Source: Polyporus tsugae
Lineage: Eukaryota; Basidiomycota; Agaricomycetes; Polyporales; Polyporaceae
Length of the DNA stretch: 64,000 nucleotides
Direction: 5' to 3'
Assembly: GCA_024305745.1 (NCBI GenBank)
Contig: JAHRBS010000012.1
Coordinates: forward strand, 2,361,001-2,425,000
The notes under the pieces were generated by a model. It searched no databases. It was not told the origin of the DNA and saw only the letters and a list, made by a program, of their open reading frames with translations. Each line of letters starts with the position of its first letter. Positions within the stretch are counted from its first letter, which is position 1. Shown in pieces: positions 1 through 12,305 of this stretch. A program made the translations under genes and the position numbers.

Positions 1-436
1 TTGTAAATCAGGTACTCCGACAGCTTCTCCACAATAATGCCGCTGAACACCGGAGTTTGTCAGGGGCACGTATTCGTATACGGGATAGACGGGCGGTCCG
101 CACCGTTCGTTGATAGTGCAGGTGTTCGAGATGGCTTCCGAGAAGCTAGCTGATTTGCGCAGAAGGAATGGGGAATCAGTGCCTGACCCTTTTACGGGGT
201 GCTCAAGGGCTCACCATCATCGTTAAGCATGTTCTTGAGTGTACCGCTGCACATGGCGACTTTCCGTCTAATAAGATAGTGATAGCCATCCGTGCTGGTC
301 AGACGAAACCATTCGTTCATCTTGTCCTTCCCATCTCCCTTTTACAAGGAAAATGAACGAAAAGGTCAGGAACTATGGAGAGAGGATCCACGGAAACCAA
401 ATCGAGGCTTACTTGCATTACAGCATCTGCGGACAT
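1..436 (-). CDS. ELC1: Elongin C (partial, 3' end beyond window start)
   Basis: Elongin C is a Skp1-like BTB-fold adaptor that joins Elongin B and substrate receptors to Cullin ubiquitin ligases, and also acts with Elongin A at RNA polymerase II. Proposed exons on the minus strand are 436-413, 338-215, 149-104 and 42-1; all junctions are GT-AG and stay in frame. The translation contains the family landmarks RLTSTDGYHYLIRRKVA, then SGTLKNML, then FSEAISNTC and GIIVEKLSEYLIYK, in the order seen in fungal Elongin C. The start at 436 (MSADAVMQ) is inferred from exon phase; an ATG at 320 is an alternative. The last third of the protein lies before base 1. The gene is divergent from UBC13 about 300 bases away. 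Confidence 0.88.
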
Positions 437-737
437 AGTGGTTGCGCCGCTGTCGGGAATGAATGGACCGTTGAGTCCTGTGGCTGAGATGATCCTGCAG
501 CACACGTACCCAGAATATGACAACAGGCGTGGATTGTGGTGGAGAATGCGAGGTGACGAGGAAAGGAGAAAGAGTCGTGGCTTACTGTAAACGTAAACAG
601 AACGCAACTCGAACAATCATGCGGGCCGAATGATCCGTTGCCTTTTGTGGAGGAGTGTGAGTTCGGGGGAGAGCGAGCCTTCGCCTGAGGTCGGTGCACG
701 ACTCTGCCAACGACCCACCGCCACCCACGCCCGTCCG
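437..737. other. Divergent intergenic region, Elongin C / UBC13
   Basis: About 300 bases separate the two divergent start codons, so this interval must hold both promoters. I saw no TATA box or other clear motif here, and no separate coding sequence. Confidence 0.5.
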
Positions 738-1657
738 ATGGCCCTTCCAAAGGTATCTTCCGCTCTCTGTGCACCCTGGTCTGCAGGTTGCTTATGGACT
801 TCCCCGCGTGCGTCGGTATCGTAGCGAATCATCAAGGTGCGCGCTCCATGTCGCCCACACGACCACTTGTCCTCAACTCATTATTTCCCTTCGCCATGTC
901 CTTTTCCATCCTTTGGGCTTTCAGGAGACGGAACGCCTCGTTGCGGATCCCGCGCCAGGCATCACTGCCGCACCACACGACGACAACCTCCGGTACTTCG
1001 ATGTAACGATCCAGGGTCCCGATGGTAGTCCATTCCAGAGTGCGTACACCCCTCGTCGGTCTATAAACAAGACTCTCATCCCGGCGATTTTCGCCTTTTT
1101 CGTACCCTCCTGCGTGCATGCAGACGGTGTCTTCAGACTGGAGCTGTTTTTGCCGGAAGAGTACCCCATGAGCCCACCAAAGGTCCGATTTCTCACAAAG
1201 ATCTACCATCCCAACATCGGTGAGCCACCCCCATCTTCCTCGCGCGATTCATCCTGATCACATATCCCGCGGGCAGACAAGCTCGGCCGCATTTGTCTAG
1301 ATATCCTGAAAGGTGCGTCGCGCGCTACTTTGTCTCCGTGTCTCATTCCTGTCTTTCTCCATTCCGGAGTCGAATTCTCCGTGCATCCTCTGTTCCCACA
1401 CCTTGATCGAGGCTCTGCCCATCCGTCCTAAATCTCCCGTATTCGACGTCCTATCCATATGCTCACGCGACCTGCTTCCAGACAAGTGGTCCCCCGCCCT
1501 CCAGATCCGCACCGTCCTCCTCTCGGTCCAAGCCCTCCTCTCCGCACCGAACCCCGACGACCCGCTCGCGACGGACGTCGCCAAGCACTACAAGGAGAAC
1601 GAGAAGGACGCGCAGCGCGTGAGTCGCGAGTGGACCGAGAAGTACGCGTCCGGCTAG
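738..1657 (+). CDS. UBC13: Ubiquitin-conjugating enzyme E2 of the Ubc13/UBE2N type
   Basis: Ubc13 pairs with an Mms2/UEV partner to build Lys63-linked ubiquitin chains in DNA-damage tolerance and signalling. Proposed exons are 738-752, 825-836, 925-1039, 1124-1219, 1277-1312 and 1482-1657, giving 149 residues against the usual 150-153. The second exon is only 12 bases (RIIK). The active-site cysteine is Cys86 in [10 protein letters not shown], preceded by the HPN motif. The Ubc13-specific stretch [17 protein letters not shown] is present, which separates it from Ubc4/5-type E2s. All introns are GT-AG and the frame is unbroken. The gene converges on calcineurin A downstream. Confidence 0.95.
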
Positions 1658-2150
1658 CCTAGTGCCCCCTCCCACGACTATGACCATCCCACATTCCATC
1701 TCCCATCTCCATACACGGGCCGCTGTGGTATAGAAGAAGCTTGTTTCGAATGTGTGTAAACAGTAATGTATGATTTTGTCCCTCTCCCCCGTCACCCAGC
1801 TCGACCCGCATGTGGTGGGTGGTGCTGTATTGCGAGGGAGCTTCGGAATTTTTGTACCGAATACCGCAACTATATACGATACACCGCAATTTCGACCGTT
1901 TGTTGTATCCGTCCAGAGGCGACCTTACCCAGGACCACAGGGCACACACACAGCATATCCAATAGGCTTCGTGCTACAGCCAACAAACTCAAGAGAGCGA
2001 CATCCAAATAGTCATAGTCATGGTGCCGTCCGGTAGATCGTAACATGGGGTAATATGACAACACACCAGCAGGGTATCCTACACACATCCAAACCTCGCG
2101 ATCCTCAATCCAACCCAATCCGATTTTCCTCGCACGCATCCGTCTTCCCA
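1658..2150. other. Convergent intergenic region, UBC13 / calcineurin A
   Basis: About 490 bases lie between two convergent stop codons, so the interval should hold both 3' untranslated regions and polyadenylation sites. Short ORFs here look random. I see no gene. Confidence 0.5.
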
Positions 2151-4809
2151 TCACGGCGCAGTCTCATACCTCTTCAGCGCCTTGGGCCGCCCCGACTTCC
2201 GTCCCCCCGCGATCTTGTTCGCGAGCCTCTCCACCATCCCGCCATCGCCCAGCCCCTCCTCCTCGAGCGCCTTCTTGATAAGGTCCTCCATGCCCCGCCT
2301 CCCGCCCCCGCTCCCGCTCGCACCGTCCGCGTCGTCCTCCGCGAGCTCAAACCCGGGGATGCGCATGCTGGGCACGGGCACGAGCGGGAGCGCCGACGGC
2401 GAGGCGTAGTCGAACGCGGCGGGCATGCGCTCGTTCGCGCGGTCCGACGCGCGCGCGTCGCTGAACGAGTGGATCATCTTGCGCACCTGCTGCCCGTGCA
2501 CGCCCAGCGCGTCCGCCGCGCCCGCGAGGCTGAACCCGCCCGGCCACGACGTCGGCGCCGGGATCCCCGCGGCGAGCGCGCCGGGCGTGGGCAGGAGCTC
2601 CGTCGCGTTCTCCGCTTCTTCTCTGTGGGTGGTCGACGATCGACGATCGCGCGGTCAGCGCTCGACTTCAACAAGCTCATGTTATGCGAGGGCGAGACGC
2701 ACCGAAGGAGCTGGAAGACCCTCTGCATCCTGCCGACGGCGAGGATCTTGTTCTTGATGACCTCCCTGCGGTCCGCGAGCTCGGTGGGCGACATCGGGAC
2801 GTCCGGCACCGTGCGCGTGTCATCGTCCGAGTCGTCCTCCTCGCCGAACGCGCGCGCGCGCTCCCCGTCGTCGTCCTCAGACGAGACGCTCTCGAGCTCC
2901 TGGTCCGAGCACACGGACAGGATCGCGAGCAGCATGTCCGTGATCTTCGCGCCGACGAATGGCAGCGACCACGTGAAGGCATCCATGAAGTTCGGCAGCC
3001 AGTACGGGTGCGAGGTCGCGTTGTATTGTCTGTGGTGTGGGCGGATCTCCGTCAGCCACTAGGATCCGCTCGCGCACGGGACAGACGTACCGGATGGTGA
3101 TGTTCTTGTTCTTGTACTTGATCACGGCGCCGCGGTTGTGGTACACGTCCAGGTAGTTCGGCGCACTGAAGATGGTGATTACCGACGGGAACTTCTTCGT
3201 CGGCGTCTTGCGATGCATGGTGTACCCCGCATCCTGCGCCTCGTGCCCGCGGAATATGCCCAGCAGCTTGTTTCTTTCGAGAAACTTGCACGCAGCTTCG
3301 TATCTGGGGAGCGGTGTGGTGTCAGAAGCGTAATTCCAGAAACAAAGAGCAGAACGCGCTGTACGTGAAGTAGTAACTGCATCCGCGGGTATGGTTGTCC
3401 ACAAACGGGACACCCGGAGGCAGGCCTTGAGGGCGCTCATAAGTCGGATCTTGCTACACGAGACCAACGCGTCAACGAATACCGTAGGTGCCACGGGAGA
3501 TTGCACCGACCTCGTGTCCGAAGTTGGGTATAGGGTCCGCCCATAGCAGGTCGCACAGCAGTCCCTTCGACGCTGGCTCCTCAAAGCGGTTTATCTGGAA
3601 GCCGCAGGACGCGCTATCAACCTTGCGATGGTCGGCGGAGGTAGAACGGAGAGACGCGTACTCGTTCCAAGTCTCGGAGCGTTTCCAGCTCGGGTGAGAT
3701 ACCACCATGGACGCAGAAAAACCTCCCGTCCACGAGAGCGGTGATGGGCAGCGCTTGGAAGGATTTGATACACGCATCGTACACTTCTATGGAGTACTTG
3801 TGTAGACCTGGGAAATGCGAATGTTAACCCGGATAGTCAGGATATGTGAGATGCACCAACATTCGCGTTTGAAGGTAAAATATTCTGTTAGATGCCTGCA
3901 CTCGTGGTTCCCACGGAGCAGATACAACCGACTAGGATAATACAGCTTGAGGGCGTACAAATACAACAAACACTGGGGTGGATTTCAGAATTTACACGTA
4001 ACGGAGACGGCTTCGCGAAAGGTCGCATGATGGCATATGCAATCCACGGAAGCGGGATTGGGCGTGAGCATCAAAGAAGACAGGACTTTCGACGAAAGAT
4101 GGACGTTCCTAGGGAGATAAGTGAGGGATATTCACTCACCTCGATACCGAAACATCCTCTGTCGACATAGTCCCCGAGGAAGAGGTAGTTGTTTCCTTCG
4201 AACGAACCACCAATCTCAAATATCTTCATGAGATCGTACTGTGGGGCGTCACGCGAGGAGCGATGCGATATGGATGGAATGCGCGCACATATTGGCCATG
4301 AATATCTCCGCAAACTATTCGCGAATCCCGACGGGAGAGGAATCAGGACAGTCTCGCGCGAGGTGATCGGTTTCCAAACGCACCAGTAACAGGACCAGCG
4401 ACTCGAACCAGATTGGGCTCGCGAGTCATGAGGTCCGTAGCCTGGTCGAGGATGAATATGGCCTGCTCGTGCGAGAGGCGGCCTTCATGGAAGAAGTGTT
4501 CTCTGAGGAGCTCGACATTAGGTCGCTTGCGGCCCGTATATGAATCGAGGACGTAGAATTCTTCATCCAGGGGGATGTGGGTTGCGGGAGGTGTGACCTA
4601 TAGAGCGCAAGGTCAACTTCAGACTGAATGGATCGGATCGCGGCAAATGAGGTTGGATAGATGGAAGCTGAACGTACATGGGGCGCCTGGCGGTCCTGTA
4701 AGCTTGTACCGGGGGACGGTTCGATAGTTGGGAGGACTACTGACTGTTTTGAGTTGGATTGATTATATGCGTTGGAATAGTACCCGGTTTCCGCGGGCAT
4801 ATGAGACAT
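2151..4809 (-). CDS. CNA1: Calcineurin A, catalytic subunit of Ca2+/calmodulin-dependent phosphatase 2B
   Basis: Calcineurin A dephosphorylates Crz1/NFAT-type targets after Ca2+ signals and works with the regulatory B subunit and calmodulin. Proposed exons, in transcription order: 4809-4678, 4597-4384, 4314-4289, 4238-4140, 3972-3861, 3807-3662, 3594-3483, 3449-3365, 3303-3091, 3029-2703 and 2622-2151. All are GT-AG, in frame, and give 645 residues. The metallophosphatase motifs [27 protein letters not shown] and FCVHGGIS are intact. After the catalytic domain come the B-subunit-binding helix ([20 protein letters not shown]), a basic calmodulin-binding segment ([20 protein letters not shown]) and the autoinhibitory helix ([16 protein letters not shown]). 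A Gly/Lys-rich tail follows. The start at 4809 was preferred over an upstream ATG at 4827; either is possible. Confidence 0.96.
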
Positions 4810-6133
4810 GACTGCCTCGAGATACACAACGCTGGAGCAGGAAAGGGCGAGACGGCGGGGACGAGAGAGGGAGAGAGCAGAGGAAGTTGAGCGAGCCGCC
4901 CGTCCTTGCCATTGGCCATCTGCGACTTGTTCGGCTATCGCACGTGGCCCTCGCCTATTCCTCCTTCCGTTTCGACCGGAGGTTGCAAGTCGTTCAAGTC
5001 CTCACCGCCAACGTGTCACCCATCCAACTCTGCCCCTTACCTCTGCTGCCTGCATATTCAGCCGCACCTACCGAGAAACATGCTGCACGGACACCAATCA
5101 CGAACACAGCAAACTCGCAATCCGCATTGTGCCTGCCGACTTTGCCGGCTCTTTGGTTTCCGATTCCAACACAACCAACTTCCGCCGCACACTTTGCAAG
5201 ACCCGGCCTCGTGTGCATGTACACCGGACATCGGACATCAGACCGCTTTCAAACCTCCTCTCTTGTTTCCGCCGGCTATCTTCGTGAAGCCTCGCAGGTT
5301 CAACATTGGCCACAACGGTACACACCTGGCTGGCCAATATCCTATGATGTAGGATGATACAGGTGGTTCCTTCACTAACTTACAGTTTTGCCGTGCCGGT
5401 GTGCTGTCCACAGATACCATTATGAAAGTTTTAAGAAGCACAGATCATTGTGTCCCACTCGCCTCGCCCTGGGCCGTGACCTCCGCCCAACTACCGATTA
5501 CACTCCATACTATTACATCGCGCCGCCCCAGTCGCCCCTCTCATGGAAGCAAGTATTCCGGCAGAAGTCAGATATTGCGCAATCTAACTCCCATGCCACA
5601 TATTCGCTTGAGGACGCTAGAGGTTTTCGCAGAGACCAAGGGCGGTAAGCGCATCATCCCATATACCAAGGAGCCTGCGCTGCAGAGGTTCACGTTCAAT
5701 AACTCTCAGGTGGGAGTTCAAACTTCGTCCAACTCTCCACATGTTAATATATCCTTTACAGGACCGAGGAGGCCAATTCGCCATCTGCTTCAGGCACCGA
5801 ACCTAGAATCCTAGTATCGTTGTACTCGGGCTCGACCACGTACGTTACGTGCCTCTTCTGCTTCGAGACCGCATGCGCCGCATTCTAGTAGGACGCCCTT
5901 CACCGGATTATCCAGGTCTCCTTCGGTCTTCGACCAAGTAGTCATTGCCCAGTGGGTCTCCGCCTCCATTACGCAGCTCGTCTCGCAACCCCTTTCCTCG
6001 TATTCAGGATAACTATCCGGAGATCATGGCCAGTGGAGCTCAGTACGTATACTTGGGACGACCATGATATATTCGATGCAGGCCTGGGTTTACGCCAACC
6101 TGCCCATCGCACCCCTCTCTTCGCCCTGCCAGC
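4810..6133. other. Unassigned stretch between calcineurin A and a membrane-protein gene
   Basis: This 1.3-kb interval has several short overlapping plus-strand ORFs with no recognisable domain and no convincing chain of exons. It must contain the calcineurin A promoter on the left and the promoter of the membrane-protein gene on the right. An unrecognised or decayed gene at about 5,000-6,000 cannot be excluded. Confidence 0.35.
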
Positions 6134-7143
6134 ATGCGATATTCTTTCCACACTTCTCGCCCAATGGCTATCGCTGTTTGCCTTGCTGCCCCTCTTCCCT
6201 TGGCATGCGCCGCACCAACACCCTCTTCTGAATCCCTTCGTCCCGAAACACGCGAACCACCTCTCGATACTGTCCACAGGTCGAATCGTTACTCAATGCT
6301 GATTCAGAGAGATTCTGCCGAGCACGAAGCGGACAGGTATGTCACATTATAGGTTAATTTCTGAAGTGTAGCTAACGTTACCAAGCGTGCGCAGTCTCGT
6401 CACCCAGTCTGAGCCAATATCGCCTCACATAGCCAGCCCGACCGGTGGCATCCTTCTCGAACGTAAGTCCAAACCACAGTCGCGGAGCATCCCGTGTCGC
6501 AATGCTGAACTGCGTCTCGTACCAGCCATCAGCAGCGTGTCAAGTCCGTCCACTCCGAGCGTGGCGGTCGGCGATTCGTGCTCCCCGGCCGTCCGTTTGC
6601 CAACCGAACATGCATATCAGATAGCAGTCCTCACGCTACTTTCATGTACATTCGTTGCTGCTGTCTTCAATGCCTTCTATCTTGTCTATCGACAATGGCG
6701 TTATAAGCGCCTCCACAATCGTACCTATTCGACAGTCAACGTGTACTCCTCGCCAGACACACCAAAACGCAAGGTACGAACATTCTTATTTAAATAACCC
6801 GGGTTTTGCCTTCCCTCGTCCACATCGTGTCGGCCGTGCAATATTCTGACGTGTTCTGACCGTCCCACAGCCCCGACTCTCGATCTCCTTGCCAGACACC
6901 GACAGTGCTTCGCTGAAGCACAAGCCTTCGACATCCACTCTCTACAGCATCTCGGAGGAGCCCAGCACGCCCGCCAAGAAAGCATCCTTCGGCCCGCCGC
7001 CCGAGTCATCCCGTCCGCCCTCCTACACCGTTGGGCCCATATCGCTTCCCGAAAGCCCTGCGCTCGCGTGTTTCCCGCTGAGCTCTCCTTGCTCCCAACG
7101 CACTGTGGCGGAGGGGCAAACGAGTTTCCTCCCATTGCGGTGA
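6134..7143 (+). CDS. Predicted single-pass membrane protein, function unknown
   Basis: Proposed exons are 6134-6336, 6386-6462, 6526-6773 and 6871-7143. The N-terminus has a signal-peptide-like hydrophobic run (MAIAVCLAAPLPLACAAP). A Ser/Pro-rich presumed outside region follows. One membrane span (IAVLTLLSCTFVAAVF, then AFYLVY) is followed by basic residues (RQWRYKRLHNR), and a Ser/Pro-rich presumed cytoplasmic tail completes the protein. This signal peptide, stem, one span and disordered tail layout is common among basidiomycete proteins without assigned function. The 63-base interval 6463-6525 starts with GTAAGT and ends with AG but is also open and a multiple of three, so it may be retained. 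The exon-2 acceptor is ambiguous between 6386 and 6395. Confidence 0.6.
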
Positions 7144-7570
7144 TGGACGGGCCCTGGTATCTGCGCTACGTCGGACTTGTTCGAGGTCAATTGTTGGCGG
7201 AGGTCTTCCAACCATGCCCTCCCGATCTTCCATCTACTTCTGCTCTGCTATGGACATTCTAGAACAGTACGTGTACGATATCACATACATCACAGTCAGT
7301 GATCTAGTCATTCCCGTTGTGTAGTATATACTCTCGCCTCGCCAGTAGGCTTTCCCTTCTTGTAGAGTCCAATGTACCAAACTTGAACGTGCCATGCCTT
7401 CTGAATGTACGCACATGTGTCAAATCCCCTGTCATCGATCACTCCTTGTCTGACCCAAAAAAAACCCACTCATATATCGACATAGGCACAAAACGCGAGG
7501 TACAAAAGGTAAATGCACATTCAATGCCATGATCCAACCCAATGTTACAAGATCGGTACACGACAACAAG
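7144..7570. other. Intergenic stretch, nothing recognised
   Basis: About 430 bases between the membrane-protein stop and the minus-strand locus that follows. Only short random ORFs are present. Confidence 0.4.
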
Positions 7571-9743
7571 TCTCAATCAAGTTGCTTTCTGTTCTGAGGA
7601 ACCCCATCGCGTCCGCCCCGAACACGTAGGGAACCCGCTCTCCGTCGGCGTGTGCAATCCATGGACCCTTGCGGGTGGCTCTGGACCGGAACTGTGTCGC
7701 CGATAAACGCCCCCGCTCCCTCGCGCGAACTTGCCCATGTGGACATGAGGGAAACTGGAGCGAGTTCCGAGATACCGTCCACTGCGTGCGTCCGATGATC
7801 CTCGCACGTAGGGGCCGCTGAACATCGCATGCACCAGTTCGGTGGTGGTCCGCCTCAGTGCGTCCTCGTCCTCCCGGTGGCCGTCGCCGTCTGGTACGTT
7901 TTCCCTCTCGGCGGCATGGTTCGCCCTCTGGCGGCGACGGGGCCGTGGAGCCGGACTAAGGGCGCCGTTCGGCTGTCAACCCACAGGTCGAGGGCGACGG
8001 TTCCGTCGAAGTACAGACTGGCGATGTCCGCCGGGAGATTCCCGCGAACACCCCGTCTACCACGGGATCCCAGTCGAGGGCGAGGTAGAACAGAGTGCGA
8101 AGGTCGACGCGCGTGAGCGTCTCTGGGAATATGTTGAGGAATCGGAGAGCATCCTGTACGCATCCTTGGAGGTCCTCCAAACAGCACAGTGGTTGTGGTA
8201 TTGAAGAGCCGCTGGTGTAGGAGCCGATGTCGGCACATCGGTGCCAATGTGCGTCTGGAAGAACGAAAGGTTCTCGTCATATGGGCCTGTGGATCTATCG
8301 GCGTCATAACCACTGAGACTCTGAGTCAGAACCTATATGAAACATAGCGGCGAAAAGGACTCCTACTAGGTCGGTTGAACTTCGGTTTGATATGCAGAAT
8401 TGCAGAGAACTTCGGTGGAAGGAGGTGGTGTTGCGACTACGGGCGTGCTTGGGGTCGTCGAGGATGACCCAGGCCTTGAGCAGGGTCAGCACGCATTCAT
8501 CGCTGTGGGAAATAAACAAGCGCTGCAAAATAACTCACGAGAAAGCGGGGGTCGAGGGTGTAGGGGAATGATATGTTCCAGAATATGTGCCATCGCTAGG
8601 CCGGGACAATGGTGGTTAGCAGCTCGTAGACTCGGAGCAGTGAATGCGCGCACCGAGATTGGCCAGGAGTTTGCTCGAGCGGATATTGGGGGTATGCGTT
8701 GTGTTGATGGTAGTTGGCGAATTGGAATTGGGTGTCCATAACAGTATATTGGGCCGAGAGACAGGGGGAGCGGACTAATGTGAGAAGGGCGTAGCTCGTA
8801 CTGGTCAACCTGCGTGCCGGGTGTCTCCCTCATCTTTGAACCGCGTCCCTGGGAAGCAAGGCGCGTGGGGCTTTGCCCGGTGTGCACAATGCACTAGTGA
8901 CGCGTGCCCCAGGTCGCGTAGCCTATGTGAGGAACCTGAGGTTTGGAAGCGCGATGGTCCGCTCCTCTGGGTCGTGACCCTCGACGCTAAGGGTGGTACA
9001 CAGGCGCAGGCGACCCACCCGTCAAGTACGTCCCGCATCTATGACATGCCAACTGTACAGCTCCCGCGACTGTGAAGTCGTCGGTGTGACAGGCCATGTG
9101 CATGAACATCGGGTCGATGAGCTGTGCCCTGACCTGTAAAGGGATCGACACGGGAACCGCTGAGACATCTAGGTTGACTGGGGTAGGGGAGTGCCAGGGA
9201 AGCCGAAGGGGGAGACAGGATCTATAGATTATTATGTGGAGAAATCAGTCAGCAGTAGCAAGGGGCGACTGAACGTTGGCTACATACAGGGTCTGACGAT
9301 GGCGGTGTAGAGGGAAGGCTGAGCGCATGGGTGGCGAATTCGCGCAGAGAGCCACATGCGCCACCCTGGTAGCCTTGTGCCATCCCACACTTGCCTTGTG
9401 TGCGGCGCCAGCTCGCCTGGTCGGAATGCGGGGGAAAAAGTGACGGTGAGTAGTAGGCCTTCGAGGCTGGAGTAGTGGCGTCAACAGCGAAATCGGAAGG
9501 AAGGGCTGGGGGCCTGACTTACAGAGACAAGACTCTACGAGAGACTATGAAGAGACCGGTCACCGACGTCGAGGGACGGGAGGAACGCATCCATCTAAGG
9601 GAGGCTGGATGATGAAACGACGGGATGAGGACTCTCGAGGTGTGGTAAATGAGAAGCAAGCGTACCAATGTGATGGACCATAGGGCTTCAGCGACTGCCT
9701 TTGCAGGCTCCCCGAGTTGTGGAAGTCGTTCTTTCGAAAGCAT
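7571..9743 (-). other. Poorly resolved minus-strand locus, possibly a decayed or multi-exon F-box-like gene
   Basis: A convincing gene start is present: a TATATAAA box at 9795-9788 lies 45 bases upstream of an ATG at 9743, and the first reading (MLSKERLPQLG, ending AEALWSITL) stops at a GTACGC donor. Further down, coding-looking fragments occur in different frames, for example SVEGHDPEERTIALPNLRFL near 8,950, LLKAWVILDDPKHARS near 8,450 and LRFLNIFPETLTRVDLRTLF near 8,100. The fragments resemble the C-terminal leucine-rich part of basidiomycete F-box proteins, but I could not chain them into one open frame. At least one switch, near 8,040, has no visible intron. Either this is a gene with introns I misplaced or a pseudogene. 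Confidence 0.3.
9673..9694 (-). repeat. Dispersed 22-base identical repeat, copy A
   Basis: The 22 bases are identical to 42354-42375 (plus) and 56932-56953 (minus); the core on the transcribed strand is CTGAAGCCCTATGGTCCAT. Here it lies inside the first exon of the minus-strand locus and encodes part of AEALWSI. Confidence 0.9.
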
Positions 9744-9787
9744 GTGGGAGGAGTAGAAGTTCGTGAAGATGTTGGGCCGCGGCGAGG

Positions 9788-9795
9788 TTTATATA
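9788..9795 (-). promoter_or_regulatory. TATA box
   Basis: TATATAAA on the minus strand, 45 bases upstream of the ATG at 9743. The spacing fits a core promoter for the minus-strand locus. Confidence 0.55.
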
Positions 9796-10755
9796 TCTGG
9801 TCTCCTCACAACTTCTCTTTGACAGATATACTCAACGTTTGACGATTGATAGTACCGGCTAGATATCTATTCTGTCAAACATTACGGGCGACTCGAAAAA
9901 GTGAGACCTGACAATCAGCCCTCAAGCGTACAATCGCCATTGTAATGTCCGAATGCATGGTTGCTTTAGCAGCATTGAGGCCCCACTTGATGCTAGTCTG
10001 GATACAAGACAGAAAGGTTAAACGACAAATGCACTAAGTTCAAGACACCACGTCATGGTATATATGAACATTATTCGCTGGGCTGGGAAGTGGCGATGTG
10101 AAAGCAGTACCTTGAAGGTCGTCGCGACATAGTGAAAGCGTCCATGACAGTTAATGGAGCCATTGAAGGCCCCTCACCGCGGTTATTCACCATGACAAAT
10201 GAAAGAGCAGACTTGAAAGTGGATTGAGGATGTGGTCAAGCGATGAGGAACAAAGTTGACTTGTTCACTGGCAACTTGTGCGGTTACCTCGGAATAATAG
10301 GCGCGCATACGACCAAATATTTGCAAACAACCACGTGGCTGAGTCGACGAGTTGTCGGAATTCGAACATGTCGACCAGCTTCCGAGAACACTTTCATGTC
10401 GCGAACCGACTCCGAGGACACTCAACCGTATATAATGTGGGTACCGGTATAGCTCATGCATTTCGCCAATTCATTCCCGTCTGATTCAAATTATTCCCGT
10501 CAGGTACTCGCTAGAACATACCACAACTTGATGAGTTTCCGACGGCGCTGCCAGTGAATCTAGTAGTGCCAGCCCCACTGCGTATTAACGGTAACTTGAA
10601 GTTCGACGGACTTGAATTGAATTGAATTGAGACAGTAACGACATGCGAACAAGTACAACAACGAAGACATGCATGAGGAAAGCGAAGATATACAAGAGAA
10701 AGTCACTGGAAGACAGCAGACAAGTTCGGACATCAATAAATAATGTCACCATGCG
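9796..10755. other. Intergenic stretch with a short GAATT repeat
   Basis: Nearly 1 kb without a recognisable gene. Three units of GAATT occur at about 10614-10628. The right part is downstream of the minus-strand zinc-finger gene. Confidence 0.4.
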
Positions 10756-11238
10756 CTACCGACGTCCCGTCGTGTGGCACTTCCTCTTATGGCGCTTTAT
10801 CGCGTCTACGCGGGAGAACACTTGGTTACACCGCTTGCACGTCCGCAGCGCTGCCGACACAGAGTGGCCAGGTTTCGGGTGCTTATGCAGTATGTGACGC
10901 TGCATCTGCCGTTCTTGTACCATCGTCCCGCAGGTCTCACACTCGAGGAGATGCGTACCCCATCCGCCGACGGTCGCCTTCTTTCTGGGGAAGTGGGGTG
11001 CGAGCTTCGTTTCGGGAGATGGAGGAGCCGGGGGTATCGGGACGTTTTCGACGTCCGAGTCGGGTGACGGTGTCGCTGAAGATGCGCGGCTGCTCGACGA
11101 CTCCGCTGACTCAGGCTCAGACAGGTAATCCATGGAGAGCGGGTACGTCCACTCTTCTTCCGTTTTCGGGAGGCCGAAGCCAGGATCGACCTCCTTCGGG
11201 TCTATGCAGAACGGTGGGGGTGACACCGACCTGTGCAT
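10756..11238 (-). CDS. Two-finger C2H2 zinc-finger protein
   Basis: A 160-residue single-exon reading. The N-terminal 95 residues are Ser/Pro/Glu-rich and probably disordered. Two C2H2 fingers follow near the C-terminus: CETCGTMVQERQMQRHILHKH at about residues 97-117, and one starting CKRCNQVF and ending KRKCH at about 133-154. The protein ends directly after the second finger with basic residues (TTGRR). This suits a small DNA-binding regulator. An upstream exon is possible because the reading frame was not checked beyond 11,238 for a spliced start. Confidence 0.65.
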   Translation of the reverse strand: MHRSVSPPPFCIDPKEVDPGFGLPKTEEEWTYPLSMDYLSEPESAESSSSRASSATPSPDSDVENVPIPPAPPSPETKLAPHFPRKKATVGGWGTHLLECETCGTMVQERQMQRHILHKHPKPGHSVSAALRTCKRCNQVFSRVDAIKRHKRKCHTTGRR

Positions 11239-12305
11239 GGTGATTTAGCTTCGTTAGATGACGAGCCTCAGGAAACAGCTAACCTCCGGTAACTGCCGGC
11301 AGCCACGATCTGCGGGGGATATAGCGACGCGTTGTGTACGCCAATCCCACTAGAAAGAGTTGAACGTCAGTGACGTGTCATGCCATGGACTGAGTAGACG
11401 TACTATGGGTATTCGAATGGTACGCTAGAGATGGAGTAGGGCCGGTAGATGTACTCCATTATAACACTGATTGTATTTGGTTAGCACTGCCGACGTGTAG
11501 AGCCGGACGATCGCAGGGAATACTCACAGAATTATTGAATTGGTGGAATGGAGGAGGGAAGGCTGAGCGCAGAGATCGACTACGGCAGTCCACGATGAAG
11601 GGGGCGGGCGGAAGTATGTGGACAAGCTGAAGCTCCAGGGTGACTTATATGGAGCAGCTCGTGGACGGACGCTTTGGCTCACCAAGTGTGGCCAGCCATT
11701 GAAAAGCGGTGGCCGAGCTCTTTGTTTCGAACATCGCGAAGCAACGGCACGCTAGCAGACAATGCGCTGCGCTCACAATGCGCGTTCCTGGACCACATAC
11801 CGGAGCATAAGCTCTATTTGGCCCACAAGCTGAGACCCTGGGACGCTCCGGCCAAAGCGTGAGCGCTTTGTCTATGATGGCCATACCGCTTTGGCGGAAT
11901 ATGCCGAATAAGTTCGAGTGGCACATACGACAAAGGAAACAGGCTGGCAATTGTCGGGCACGGAGTCGAGGCCTTGGGTCGTTGTTGCCACGGTTATTTT
12001 ACTAGCATTGGTCGAAGGCCATGGCCGAGCGGGAGGGCGGAAGGTTAGTGTTTCAACAACCCCTGGGCCCTGCCACCAGGTACTTGCACCATGGCCAGTG
12101 AACTCCGGGTGTGGAAAACAGTGCGATTCCGCCATTATCCTACGACCAAGAGAAATATCTACACAGGGTGGTCGTGAGAGGAGCTCTAAACTATCCACAT
12201 AAGACGCGCACTAGTCCGCACGGGTACATACTAATTGCGCAAAGCTCCATGAGATCTTGAAATACGTTCGTACCCAATAGCACACCGTCGTCTCAGGTCA
12301 CCATC
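11239..12305. other. Intergenic stretch, nothing recognised
   Basis: About 1 kb. Short ORFs on both strands have no domain or plausible splicing. It contains the upstream region of the zinc-finger gene and the downstream flank of the F-box pseudogene. Confidence 0.4.

Noticed and set aside
2055..3062. 335-codon plus-strand ORF
   Set aside because: It is antisense to the 3' exons of calcineurin A, whose minus-strand reading is unmistakable.
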